Both the position numbers and the translations under genes were made by a program. This document shows, piece after piece, positions 23,150 to 35,011 of a stretch of DNA of 64,000 nt. The first letter of the stretch is position 1. Each line of letters begins with the position of its first letter. The notes under the pieces were generated by a model. It was not told where the DNA came from, did not search any database, and saw only the letters and a program-made list of their open reading frames with translations. The stretch is from assembly GCF_964355755.1 (NCBI RefSeq), contig NC_092674.1, positions 21,662,001 through 21,726,000 on the forward strand, read 5' to 3'. The stretch is from Antedon mediterranea (lineage: Eukaryota; Echinodermata; Crinoidea; Comatulida; Antedonidae).

Positions 23150-24265
23150 ATATGATAGTTAAAATGATCAGGTGAGAGATCGTTACAACGTTATGAGGTC
23201 AAAGGTCAAATAATACATACTCTGAGAAATTATCAAATACAATATAAATGCGGCACGTTATTTATTACGTCAACAAAATCAAATCACCCATTCATGGTGG
23301 CTAATAGAATGATCATATTTATTATTATTATGAAGTCTATATACAATAAAAACCTAATGATTAAACATTGCTAAAAGCATAAACAAACTGATAAATCTAT
23401 TGTAATGTTATACAGTTATTGTATGTTAATTATTCTAAAACGTAGTTACCCGCGTAGTTAACTTGATCAAATTATTTTAATAAAAGTACTGTAAAGAATG
23501 TTATTGTTTATCATTGGTTCATAAGACTTCTCAACATCCAGGTTCCAAATATTATCATAGGTGAGGGATCGTTATAAAAATTATGAGGTCAAAGGTCAAA
23601 TAATACATACTCTGAAATTTATATTACAGTGTAAATGCGGCACGTTGTTACATCAACAACATGAAGTCTAGGCCTATTTACAAAAAACCCTAAAGATTGA
23701 ATATTGCTAAAAGCATCAACAAACCGATAATGTTATACAATTGTATATTAATTATTCTAAAACTTATTTGAATTAAAGTACTGTAAACAATCATTGGTTC
23801 AACAGGCTTAACAGTCATCTTCACTTTCAAACACGTCATACTCTGTCTCGTATGTTAATATTATTCTAAAACATAGTTAACTTGATAAAATTATTTTAAT
23901 AAAAGTACTGTAAAGAATGTTATTGTTTATCATTGGTTCATAAGACTTCTCAATATCCAGGTTCCAAATATTATCATAGGTGAGGGATCGTTATAAAAAT
24001 TATGAGGTCAAAGGTCAAATAATACATACTCTGAGAAATATATCATACAGTGTAAATGCGGCACGTTGTTACATCAACAACATGAAGTCTATATACAAAA
24101 AAACCCTAAAGGTTGAATATTGCTAAAAGCATCAACAAACCGATAATGTTATACAATTGTACATTAATTATTCTAAAACTTATTTGAATTAAAGTACTGT
24201 AAATAATCATTGGTTTAACAGGCTTAACAGTCATCTTCACTTTCAAACACGTCATACTCTGTCTC
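23150..24265. repeat. Three tandem ~410-bp repeats spanning the transposase stop region
   Basis: GTGAGNGATCGTTA and ATGAGGTCAAAGGTCAAATAATACATACTCTGA occur near 23171, 23560 and 23981. The second and third units each end with CTTAACAGTCATCTTCACTT and ACACGTCATACTCTGTCTCG (23808-23852 and 24218-24264). Thus the last ~45 bp of coding sequence and the stop have been duplicated into the 3' region. Confidence 0.85.
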
Positions 24266-25410
24266 GGATTCTATTTCACTTTCTGTATCACTAGTGCCAT
24301 CTTCACTTCCTTCTGCTTTCTCGCTTATCAAATCAATCAGTTCATCTGACAGTGGAACATTCGTCCAAACAATCTCACTATTAGGAGTCCATCCATGTTG
24401 CTGAGGATCTGGAGCATCAATGATCGAAACACACGACTGTCTCCACAAACGGCACACATAATTTGCTCGTCTTATATGCAGATATAGACATTCTTTACAT
24501 GGTGGTAGAATTGACAAGTCGATGATTTTACCCTTTTTGTTGTATCTGTCCCAGAAAATTTGCTGCCTTAAAGTGTTGACGTTTTTGGTTTGTTTCCAAC
24601 CATACAACTTGCATACGAACTCTTCTAGGTTTTCCAGGACTTCATTTGCCACATCCCAGCTTTCACCAAGTACTCTAAACGTACTTACAAACCTTGAGTA
24701 ATTCCTCAGCACTTTCCAGCAGCTCTTTTTGCCTTTTCTGAAAAAAGCAGACACATAGTCATTCCCTGTAAATGAGAGTAGACCGAGCACTGCCTCCTTT
24801 GTTTCTTTACTCATGTCACATTCCTTCAAATCATAAATTTTCCTGTTGTTGCCATGCCCATTGTCTACCAAGATTTTGAAATCACAATCGGCGAAAAGTG
24901 ACAGAAGAATCAATATAATATCTGTATCACCAGATGGAGAACGCACAATAACCGGACCTGGTTTAGTTGTAAAGGCATGTTTCACATGTAAAGCAATCCT
25001 TGTATCTGCTTCTTCTTGGTCCGATGTCAACTCACCAACAGTACTGCATGGGGTATGTTTAGATAACTTAAAACATCCATCTCTCTTTGAGAAATAAATA
25101 ACTTGACCTGTAGGCATAATGTGAGTGTTGTCTTCCATACTTCCATTAATAAATCTGTCATGCGGTCTTTGTTTGTTCCATTAGATAAAAAGGCAGTGAA
25201 GTTTCTTGGTATTTTAGTGTTTGCAGAATTTATGAAATAAGGCGTACTTGCTCCACGATGATTTCTTTCTCCTCCTTTTATGGACTTGTCATTGTATGTG
25301 TCAGCAATTACATCTATCCGATCATACTTTTTGGGGATTTGATTTAGGAGCTGTATGGCCAGATGATGGAACGTTTCTGGAATACATGTATACATCCGAA
25401 TGGTGGCCAT
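24224..25410 (-). pseudogene. Transposon protein, C-terminal XPG/FEN-like nuclease region (frameshifted)
   Basis: From 25512 downward the frame is open through ATIRMYTCIPETFHHLAIQL and IDVIADTYNDKS. It is then shifted by an 8-bp near-tandem duplication (ATGGAAGTATGGAAG, 25124-25138) into the frame of 24224-25138. That frame carries TSDQEEADTRIALHVKH, RSPSGDTDIILILLS, NGHGNNRKIYDL and LLSFTGNDYVSAF. The spaced acidic residues in EEADTR, GDTD and GNDY are those of PIN/XPG-like nucleases. A Cys/His-poor linker with PPCKECLYLHIRRANYV follows, then an acidic tail ending in EYDVFESEDDC. It is the last third of the gene at 24224-28738 and is inactive as it stands. Confidence 0.75.
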
Positions 25411-25512
25411 TAAATCTACAATGTATGATGAGACATGTGATGGTGAAGGAAATTGAAATTCTGCTTGAGCGATACTTGGTGTAAAATCACCTACGATGTT
25501 AAGGAGCTTACT

Positions 25513-27957
25513 TTAAACCGTTGTTCGTCTAGAACCATCTGGGTTAGCCAAGCTCAAAGGCACTGGTGTCAGGCAGTAAGCTAGGGCCGTATTTATATCA
25601 ACCCCTTTCATGAACAACTTTCCAAAGATATCTCGTTCAAATTTTAATTCCACTACCTTTCCATTAGTTACAATTTTTGTTTTCTTCTGACAGTCAAGAA
25701 ATGATCGTATCTTTTCTCGTTTTATTAGGGCAAAAAACAATGTGTCTGGTACTATTAATCGTGATGCTACAAAATCATTGTACCTCTTTTCTCCTAATAC
25801 CTTGGTTTCCAAAATACCTGTCGCAATATCAGCAGGAACTGGTGCTACCGATGATAGATTGAAGAGAGATTCAGAGTCTAGGCTTGTATTGAACGGATTA
25901 AAAAATTCTTCTTCTAACACTGCTAGAACAGATTGCACTCTTTTCTCAGATCGCAAAATCTCTGATGGCCTGCATGCCTTTTTCTCATTGTTGTTTGAAG
26001 ATGACAAGCCTGCAAGTTCAAATAAGGCATCTTTGAATTTCGTTAAATGCGGCCGGTTCAGCACCCATCTCTCATATGCAGATTTATTCGATGAGAATTG
26101 TTTTATGCCTCCAGGCATCTTTGCACTTCTGTTGTATGTTTGCTCTCCAGTCTGGTCCAATGCAACTCTTGATAATCCTCGGTTTACTCTGTACGCTGAC
26201 AGCCCTTTTTTTTTGATCTGTGATTTTGCTCCTGGATAAGCAGCATCAATGTTCTCCAGCATATGTACATAATATGACCCATATCGTGCATAGTTTTGTT
26301 TGTTGAAGGCAAAACAATAACTTGTACCTTCTTTCCAGCATGCGAGTCGATCATAAAAGTTGTTTTCTTTGATAGCCAGGTGCAAGAGATGTTGCGTTTC
26401 CATGATATCTAAATATCCCATCCAGTATTGTGGGGTTTTTCCCATCGATCTTTTACGAACCTCATCCCGAAAAGTTGAATATTTCTTCTGGATCTCAGTT
26501 AATGCGTCAAATCTCTCAATACCATGGTGGAAAGTAGGAATTTCTGTGAACAACTCGGGCAGGGGCTCTTTTATTGCCTTTTCGTCAAGAAATCTTTTGA
26601 TGAGAAGTCTTTCAAGAGCGTCAGCAACATGTTCATGTACTGTCCAAGCTCGGTTGTAATGCTTCCCTTTCATTATTGCATTCATACTGCCTGTTGCACA
26701 AAGACCTGCTTGGAAAACTAAGTCTACAAATCCGGATCCATTCCAAACAACGTGGTAAGCTTTCATAGCAGCACCAACATCCAGTGTTATGTGAGCGTAC
26801 GTCATGTTGGCTTCATTAGCCATCTTTTTAGCTTCACGGAAAAATTCAACGATTGTATTGTAGTCGGTAATTGGCTTGTGGATAGGAGGGAGGTAAGTGA
26901 TTGCCGTTTCGCTATAAGTATTTGAAGGATCAGTACCCACAATTGAAAGCCATCCGGTAAACGTTGGAACTATCTGGTCTCCATCATTAGCAAACCTTGA
27001 ATACTTCCAGAAAAGAAGTTTTAATTTAGATTGCTGACTTACTAATCTTGCAGATGGTAATTGTGGATTTGTAGGTACCACGTTTGGTTCTTTTTTAGGA
27101 TTGACTTGATAGTGGGCATTATCATCATCGATTAGGCCTACTCGATCTATTGTTAGCTTTCTTGCTTTTAGAAACGTTATCTTATCTTCTCTTGGAATTG
27201 TTTCTCCATCTTCTGCTTCTTGGTACGCAATGCCATGTGTATTGTGGATTGTGCCATGTCCAGACGATGTCTCAATATTTTGGTCAAAGTTATCGAACCA
27301 AAAAACAGTTGAGACTGTTGATAACGGCGTAGAAGGAACCAATGGCAATAGCTGACTTCTTTCTTTAAAATGCAAAGTGAGTTCTGCCAGGCTTGTTCCG
27401 ATGTCACACACCTGGTCATAACTGCATCCATTTCCTAAGCCGTGAATGATTTGGATAGGTTTTTTTTGTCCGGTCATGTCGTGAAGCCCAGCTCCTACTA
27501 ACGCATGTTTACAGGTTAAAAATCTTCCACGAGTGACACCATGAATGAGATCTTGAGCATATGGATTTGATAGGCGCTCTACACTCTCATCCTCTGCATG
27601 TTTAGAAGATTTCAGGACGTTCTGGAAAAAGGATGTTATGTCATCAGGCGGTGCGCGTTTTGGATTCATTATTGAATCTAATGTAGCTGGCCATTCCAAC
27701 GACGGTGCATCATCAGTAAATTCAATAATGAGTTGCCTCATTATAGTTGCAGCACGTCGCATACATTCCGCATCTGTTGTAAAAAGCTCATTAATGGCGT
27801 CTTTGGTGTTTAATGACTCTGAATTTATTACAATTTGTGGTTTGTCACTTTTTACAGTAACAAAAAGAAGCTTTTCACGATACTTGTTTATTAATTTGTC
27901 CTTGAGTTTATAACGATATCTTCTGTTACCAACACCCACTGCTTCCGGAAAGAACAT
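25513..27957 (-). pseudogene. Transposase core region, RNase H-like, 814 codons open
   Basis: This is the longest open frame in the window. Numbering from its first Met, it has WFDNFDQN (about 220-227) followed by HGTIHNTHGIAY, then ITLDVGAAMKAYHVVW (390-405), YWMGYLDIMETQHLLHLAI (511-529), FNKQNYARYGSYYVHML (551-567) and LDQTGEQTYNRSAK (600-613). The acidic residues D222, D393 and E605 are candidates for a DDE triad; this is inference from spacing and context. Proteins with NYARY..Y and a downstream XPG-like region are widespread in marine invertebrates as transposon proteins. The frame ends at a single in-frame TAA (25513-25515) after SLANPDGSRRTTV, and reading continues in frame past it, so the stop is a nonsense change. 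Its true start lies in the upstream zinc-finger frame. Confidence 0.78.
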
Positions 27958-28738
27958 TTAACGTTTCAAGAGAGATTGCTTTATTATTACCAATAACATG
28001 ATCATTCACCATGTTGCAAACCATATCAAAGGCATTGTTATTACCACACTCACGATCTGTACCAACTTCTGGCCTTTGAAGGCTTATCGTATAGTTCTTA
28101 TAACATTTTTCATGTTTCTTGAACTCCCGAGCGATGAGATCTTCATCTTTTATTTTCAACAGCATTGCTTTGTCATTTTTTAGTACAGCAGCCTCGTTTA
28201 AAGACATCTCAACGGTCTTAGTAACAATCGCCATTGGACATTGTTTTTTCCCTTTTGTCTTTATAGCGTACTTACCGCAAATCCCACATTCATTTGGAAA
28301 CAGAGGTCCTGCACCAGTGGGTCTTTGACGTTTCAACCCATAATTACTACATGATACTGGCTGTTTATTTCGTAAAATACTTTTGGCTTTTGTAAATTTT
28401 TGATAGCAAAAACGATGATAGCCATGTTTATTAGAATTGTATGTTGATTCAGGGACAGACAAACATTGTTTTATGTGGTAGTTTTCTCCACCTAGTTCTT
28501 TACGGGCAACCTTATTTTCTGATATCGTTTTAAACGTACTCTCAGTCAGAGGGGAAATATGTTCATGCTCTGTGCAGCTTTGGTAATGAATAATACATTC
28601 AATACGTTCGTCATTTTCATCATGTTTCCGCCTAACCGTTTTTTGTTCTGTCACCTGTAAAAAATCGTTGTTTGATAGTACTGTACGTCGTGAAAGCAAC
28701 ATAACGTCAAACGATTTGTATAACAAATGACTGTACAT
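27926..28738 (-). pseudogene. Transposon protein, N-terminal zinc-finger region
   Basis: The 270-codon frame contains ECIIHYQSC, HGYHRFCYQKFTKAKS, NECGICGKY, KKQCPMA and FKKHEKCYKNYT. The Cys and His pairs, with two H-x2-C-Y repeats, suggest a Cys-rich zinc-binding head of the sort reported for Academ proteins. The frame runs out at 27926, while the next frame opens with VGVGNRRYRYKLKDKL, so one frameshift near 27940 separates two parts of one gene. The Met at 28738 is the first in the frame; the true start could differ. A diverged second copy of the middle of this region is at 21690-22025. Confidence 0.72.
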
Positions 28739-29906
28739 ATTTATGTTTTGTTTATATGTTTGAGTGTACAGTGCTTAGTTCATACTTGTAATGTGGGTGA
28801 TTTTTATAAGAATGCAAGGTGTTATCACAAAGAGTACCAGAAGAGAAAACCATATCAGTTTACATTATTTTGGTATATAGTATTATCTCCATTAAGTTGA
28901 TGCGTTTTGTGATGCAGGTTCCATTTATATAAATTTACCTCCATGTATGTTATGGGTCATAATATGACGTTCGTCAGTCTGATCTTCCACAGGTAGGCCT
29001 ACAGCTCTTTCCCTAACTATGTAGACTACGCTAGGACTACTCTATAAACACTAGCATCCAAAACAGAACAAGAAAAAAAAATAGTGACAAATTCTTTGCA
29101 ATGTTTCATGACACAATTTATTAATCATACTGAAAGTTTAAACTACCAATCCATTAAAAAAATGTAATAATTAATGTTAATAAATCAGCTGAATATAATT
29201 ATAATATATGGTAGTAGTAAGTACTGTACTGCACTACAGCATTTAGTTTAATTAGTGCATATGTGCTAAAATAAATGCTTTACCTGTATTGTATAACATG
29301 AAATACTACACCTAGGCTAGGCTATATTATTATGTTATTCACTAGGCTATTTCGAAAATATCCGTCTTGTATCGTTGACGTCTAAGACGAGCTAGGTCTA
29401 GTAATCCAATGAGTGTTGCCAAAGTGCGAGTCAACGAGGCACGCAATCCACGCATAATGCACGCAATCCACGCAATGCATGCAATCCACGACGGTAATTC
29501 AACGGAAAAAATAGTACAAGTGCAAGCCTTCGAATAACAATAAGCCTTCGTTAATATTTGTGTAAAATTCATAAACATTTATGAGTCACCTACCGTTAAT
29601 GTAATTATGTTAACAATTTTGAATATCCAGATGCAACTTCGATGTTTACAGTTAGTTTTAGATGGTGCCTGGTCACCGTCTAAGAAGCCTAGCTAGCTAG
29701 CCTAGACCCTATAGTATACGGTAGCCCACCCGCCGGAGTAGAGACGGCTATTCGCTGTATGCTTAGTACAGTCTAGGCCTGGCAGTAGCTTCTTTATCAA
29801 CGCTGTCAACAATGGACGAATACAGTGGATTACGGATATTTTAAATCTAAGTCTTGTGAAATGTATTTTTTTAAACAAAATATCATCTAGTAGGAAGCCC
29901 TATATA
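28739..29906. mobile_element. 5' non-coding region of transposon copy II
   Basis: No gene is seen. Part of it (29185-29330) matches 22040-22170 of copy I (AATCAGCTGAATATA, GTAGTAGTA, ACAGCATTTA). A short run of ACGCAATCCACGCA repeats lies at 29430-29485. The 78-codon ORF at 29342-29578 overlaps that run and has no motif. Confidence 0.6.
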
Positions 29907-32802
29907 CTCTAGTAGCTAGATCAACTTTCGTATGCACTTTGAGGTCCAGAGAATTTGGCTTCAGAAATTGGTTTAGGGTGGTCAAACAATCATTTTTGGC
30001 TTGGTTACACATTTTGAAAATGTGGCGAAAGTTCAAAAAGTCAGGGTGAAAGGTCATAAGACCAGACACCAATATGTCTTTAAATATCAACAACCACTGG
30101 TCACAGGGAGGTAATTTTGGTCTCAAATTGATCAGAAAGTATACATTTATATTCATTCTAATGGGACATTTTAGTAAAAAATGACCGGAAATGCCATTTC
30201 TGACCTTTGACCCACAGCCCAGGGCATGTATGTATCTCCGTAACTACTGGTCGTAGACACTTGAATTTGGTTTTAAATTGTTCGAAATATATAATGTGTT
30301 ATTTGTTACACATTTTGAAAAATGTTACAAAAGGTCAAAGGATCAGGGTCAAGGGTTATATGAACAAATAAAAAAAGGTACTTGTATCTCGGCAACCACT
30401 GGTCGCAGCAAGTCAATTTTGGTCTCAAAATGTTCAGAAGGCATGCATTTATATTCCGTCTAATGGGGCATTTTAGTTAAAAATGATCATAAATGCCATT
30501 TCTGACCTTTGACCTACATACCACAGAAAATGTGGTTAAAAGATGAACAGAAATGCTATTACTAATGTTTCAAACAAAAAACGTATCTCTACACAACTTA
30601 TCCTTAGACAGTAATGTTATGCAATAACTGATACTTTAAAATTGTTTTAATTTCAAATACTAGTTATTGCTGTCCCTGAGGACATTTTGATAGAAACGTC
30701 AAGCTCAACAGTTCATTTCAGAATGCTAGAAGTAACTTGCCATATGTATCCAATTAAATGCCCCAGGCATTTATTGTTCAAAATGGTTTTTAGGGGGAGG
30801 GGACGCATCTTTATGCGGGTATGGGGTATAATATGTTAACATGTATAATTAATAAATACCACCTAGATGTAAAAAATACAGCACAATTAATATCAAAAAG
30901 TGATAAAATTATGTCAAAATGCTTGGTCTGTAGATTATGGTAGTTAATGAAATGTGTTGTGATACAATTATTATGTAAATGCATGTGGCGGGGCGTTTAT
31001 TCCACATGATGTTCTATTGGAGGGAATGGTGGCGTTTATTTGAGGGAGGCTTTTATTCAAAGTGGGTGTTTATTCGAATAAATACTCTAATTTTAATAAT
31101 TATAATTTGTTTCTCAACTGATAAAAGGTATTTTACATGATTCGTTTTTCTCTTTATGCTTTTTAACGAAATGTTTCTGTCTTTTAGAATAAAAGTGACA
31201 CTGTCATTAGATTCCATTAAATGGATCTTCTCCTCCAGGTGTCAGTATAATGATATAAAACAACCCTGACACGATTGCACTCATAATGGATCTTCATTCT
31301 ATCATCTTTGTTTGTGACTACAATTTGACAACAATCTTTTTCATATTTTTAAATGCCAATACATAGTTTCATTACTATTGTACAATATGTCCAGCTTTCC
31401 TGAAAACACCCTTGTGTACTGTAGTACAGTGTTGTAGTATGATTTTATCATGATAACTTCTGATGCTTTTAGTGTCAATGCATTCAGTACCTAAAACATG
31501 TCAAATTTTCTAGTGGTATTGATAATAATCTCCAGAAACATATATTGTTTTATTATCTACACTTGCAACAGACGTGTATATGTATAAGTTTTGTCGTAAC
31601 AGTGTTACGGAATAATGACAATGAATTATAGTTGTCTCTGATACCTTTTATTACATGATTGTACTTGCACCAGGATAGAATGAGGTTTAATCCAGTTATT
31701 ATTCTTATTATATTAATTTCTTTTTTATATCTGGGGTGTATTTATTTGATTATACATGTTACCAAACAATATAAACGCCTTCCCTGAATAAATAAATGCC
31801 CGGGCCTTTTATTCGAGTAACTACAGTAAGTTACTTCTAGCATTCTTAACTGCTGACCTCGACGTTTTTTCTATCAAATTGTTTGAACGTTCTCGGGGGT
31901 CAACAATACTTTCTAGCATTATTATAAGCAAAAGCACAATTATTACAAACAGTAAAGGATTTGTTTTAATTCCTGTAATGAAACCATTAAGCATCAATTA
32001 TTGCATAACATTACTGTCTAAGGATAAGTTGTGTAGAGAGATGTTTTTCGTTTAAAACATTAGTAATTAATAGTATTTCTGATCATCTTTTGTCCAAATT
32101 ATCTGTTAGAATGAATGTAAATATGTGTATTTTTAGCAATTTGATACCAAATTTCAGTGTCTCCGACCATTACTTACAGAGATATGAAGATGCCCTATGT
32201 GGGTCAAAAGTCAGAAATGGCATTTCTGATATTTTTGACTAAAATGTCCCATTAGATTGAATATGAATGCATGCCTTCTGAACATTTTGAGACTAAAATT
32301 GACTGAGACGAATGGTTGCCGAGATACAAGTATCTATTTGTATTTGTTCATATAACCCTTGACCCTGACCCTTTGACCTTTTGTAACATTTTTAAAAATG
32401 TGCAACAAATAACAAAATGTTTATTTTAAACAATTTAAGACAAAATTCAAGTGTCTACGACCAATAGTTACGGAGATACATACATGCCCTGGGGTGTGGG
32501 TCAAACGTCAAAAATGGTATTTCCGGTCATTTTTGACTAAAATGTCCCATTAGACTGAATATAAATGTATACTTTTTGATTAATTTGAGACCAAAATTAC
32601 CTCGCTGTGACCAGTGGTTGTCGAGATTTAAGGGCCTATTGGTGTTTAGTTTTATAACCTTTCACCCTGACCTTTTGACCTTTCGCCACATTTTCAAAAT
32701 GTGTAACCAAGCCAATAATGATTGTTTGACCATTCTAAACCAATTTCTGAAGTCAAATTCTCTGGACCTCAAAGTGCATACGAAAGTTGATCTAGCTACT
32801 AG
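29907..32802. repeat. Giant inverted repeat, ~0.85-kb arms, 1.1-kb centre
   Basis: The arms at about 29907-30741 and 31824-32802 are reverse complements: CTAGTAGCTAGATCAACTTT, CACATTTTGAAAATGTGGCG, GACAGTAATGTTATGCAATA and GAATGCTAGAAGTAACTT recur inverted. The arms consist largely of the ~150-bp module (CATTTCTGACCTTTGACC, GTATCTCGGCAACCACTGGT). The centre (30742-31823) has no gene but several GCGTTTATTCNAATAAA-like pieces. The 86- and 89-codon ORFs at 29887 and 32576 are mirror copies of one sequence. Confidence 0.9.
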
Positions 32803-33624
32803 ATTAATATTGTATGTTATGTTTAGAACAACATAACATAAAATAATAATTTTATTTTTTTAATTACTCCCCTCTAATGTTTGATATGAACATACTAATT
32901 TATATTAAAATTATTTAATATGTTTTATGGTGCCTCGCACTTTTGGTACAATAGTGCAGTTACACTTCGTACTGACTCGCTTGAATTGCAATTAACATGG
33001 TCACGTGGGCCGTTGACTCCAATGAATCCAATGAATCCATGGCTTGCAGTTTGTCAATACCCTAATCCAATACTCATTAGCTAGCTAGTTTAGTAGGCCT
33101 AGTAGGCTAGTAATAGTAGTACAATATTGAATACAAGGGAGGCCTAGCTAGGCCTCTATATATTTTTTTTACAGTACACCACCTAAAAATGCAATTGATA
33201 ACAACAAATTTAAAACAATAGGGTATACATATATTATATTCAAATAATATAGGACGTTAGCAATGCATGAAAAATAAGCTAGAGGAATATCTTTCATTCT
33301 TTTAATTATGCATATAACGCTAGGCTAGTAAAAACCTACACACTATCCACTTGAGCAGACTATATGCGGTCATCGCGGTTTAAACGTCCTTCGTTTACAT
33401 ACGTCGTACCCTGGAAGCATTCGTCTTCGGGGCCTACCTAGACAATATCATTTTGATCGCTGAAAACGCGAAAATGGAAAGTTCTAACTAACTTTATACT
33501 ACACAGTGTATTACTAAAACAATTCTAGCATATAAAGCAGATCCGAATTATAAATGATTTTCACATTTACGTGAATAAAGTTAACAGCAACGAAACCTCT
33601 TTTAATCAAACTTACTCGAAATTA
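32803..33624. mobile_element. 5' subterminal region of transposon copy II, outer part
   Basis: From about 33065 it matches 22170-22680 of copy I. The first ~260 bp (32803-33064) have no counterpart that I see and hold no gene. Confidence 0.65.
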
Positions 33625-34127
33625 GGGAGGTTTCGCAACCTTACGAATACGATAACGAAAACGGATACGTCATACATTTGTGAAACTTTTGAGCTGATCC
33701 CCATTTCATATTCGTAAAGCGTATTCGTGTTGACGAATATCACCAGTCATATTCGTAACTACAAAACGAGTAAAGTTTTTGATCTATTTTGCACATTTTG
33801 CATTTGAATCAGGAGGAATGATTCATGATTATAATATAATTATAGATTTATTGGAAGTAATTTACTAAAGTAATTTACTAAAATGCCAAGTCAATTTTGA
33901 TAAATAGCAGTTTTTAAAGTCCTCACTCGCTTTGATGTTACGCTAGGCCTAGGCAGCCAAGCAACACGTACCTGTCGCTTTGCTCAAATTTACCGCAGTC
34001 ATATTTTGGACGCGCCTCAATATTTCGTTGCCCTGCGAAACAGATGTTGTTATGGCTTACGAAAACGAATACGTGTGCGTGACATATCCGTTTTCGTTAT
34101 CGTATACGTAAGATTGCGAAACCTCTC
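33625..34127. mobile_element. MITE of ~503 bp with ~50-bp TIRs at a TA target
   Basis: The ends are GGGAGGTTTCGCAACCTTACG at the left and, inverted, GAGAGGTTTCGCAATCTTACG at the right, and the match continues through ATACGATAACGAAAACGGAT. TA lies on both sides. Copy I of the host transposon lacks this insert at the matching position (about 22680). The interior has no ORF. TA target and long TIRs suggest a Tc1/mariner-type or similar MITE. Confidence 0.85.
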
Positions 34128-34392
34128 TATTATCAGAAATTACGTAGAAAGTGTGCCCTCTATTGTCTAAATATATATAATTTTGATTAAATTCGGCTTT
34201 CAAAAAACAAGATTTTAAATGATTACATCTTGAAAAAGCCCCCACGTTAGTCCGATCAACAACCAGATTCGTAATCTACGTTAAAAAGTGCATTAGAAAA
34301 AGTTGGCTTAGAAAATTCTGCAGAAAAGTGACACCTGCCTCCAGATCCGACTGGTCTATTACAATAGTAAATAAATTGTCAACATTTTGAGA

Positions 34393-34650
34393 TTAGTAAA
34401 ATAAGGTAGTGTCGTCGGCGAAGGATATCACTTGTAGCTTCTCGCTGACATTTGTCAGGTCATTAACATATATTAAAAATAAGAGTGGGCCAAGTACAGA
34501 CCCTGGGGGAAACCACATGTGATTATCCTCCGTCGACGATCGGTCACATAATTTAATGGAAACAAATTGTTTTCTGCCTTCTAAATAGCTCTTTTGTTTC
34601 GACATCACTATTTCACTGAAGAATTTAATTAGCATACATCAGTGCAATCC
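34393..34650 (-). pseudogene. LINE reverse transcriptase fragment
   Basis: The minus frame reads QKSYLEGRKQFVSIKLCDRS, SVLGPLLFLIYVNDLTNVSE and ISFADDTTLFY, that is the palm motifs around the FADD catalytic box. The usual GVPQGS is altered to WFPPGS. It is a short dead fragment next to the transposon end and the last exon of caspase B. Confidence 0.85.
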
Positions 34651-34754
34651 AGGAGCTCTACACTAACACGTCTCACTCCTGTCGCAACATGAATAGGAAT
34701 TTTAGATAATCGTTACACAACAATCTGTACATAAAAAATACAAATATTGTTGTT

Positions 34755-35011
34755 TTAATTATAAGACGATTGAACTTGTCCAGGATCTACATTCGACCTT
34801 AAATACATTGTTTTAGTCAGCGTGGAAACGATGTATGGGACTTGTTTTTTGTCCGATGAGCCATTATTTGACTTGCATCTTAAAGAAACAAGAAAAGCGA
34901 TTCTTGTAAGTGTTTGGTGAATGTCAAGTCCTGCTGGTGGTATATTTTTCAAAACAAAAACCAGATCTTCAATAAACCATGCTCTTTTCTGTTCGTCATA
35001 TGATTGATACC
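34755..35011 (-). CDS. Caspase B exon 4 (p10 subunit)
   Basis: It is preceded by TTTTTACACAG and opens by completing a Gly codon, then YQSYDEQKRAWFIEDLVF, DIHQTLTRIAFLVS and QVPYIVSTLTKTMYL. The stop TAA is at 34755-34757. It is about 110 nt shorter than exon 4 of caspase A because the C-terminal tail differs. Confidence 0.85.

Larger units (their letters stand above)
22904..34358 (-). mobile_element. DNA transposon copy II, Academ-like, 11.5 kb with nested inserts
   Basis: TIRs of about 110 bp begin TAGACCAGTC at 22904 and end GACTGGTCTA at 34358. Reading on the minus strand, it has a long 5' region (28739-34358, with a giant inverted repeat and a MITE inserted), one broken gene (24224-28738) and a 3' region with ~410-bp tandem repeats. 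TTA follows the right end, and TTA precedes the left end of copy I. A 3-bp duplication and a transposase plus XPG-like region fit Academ elements as described in the literature; I could not test this by search. Confidence 0.75.

Noticed and set aside
25742-26239. 165-codon plus-strand ORF
   Set aside because: Antisense shadow of the transposase core on the minus strand.
29887-32836. Two similar ORFs (89 and 86 codons) as a conserved small protein
   Set aside because: They are mirror copies in the arms of one inverted repeat, so their similarity does not show selection.
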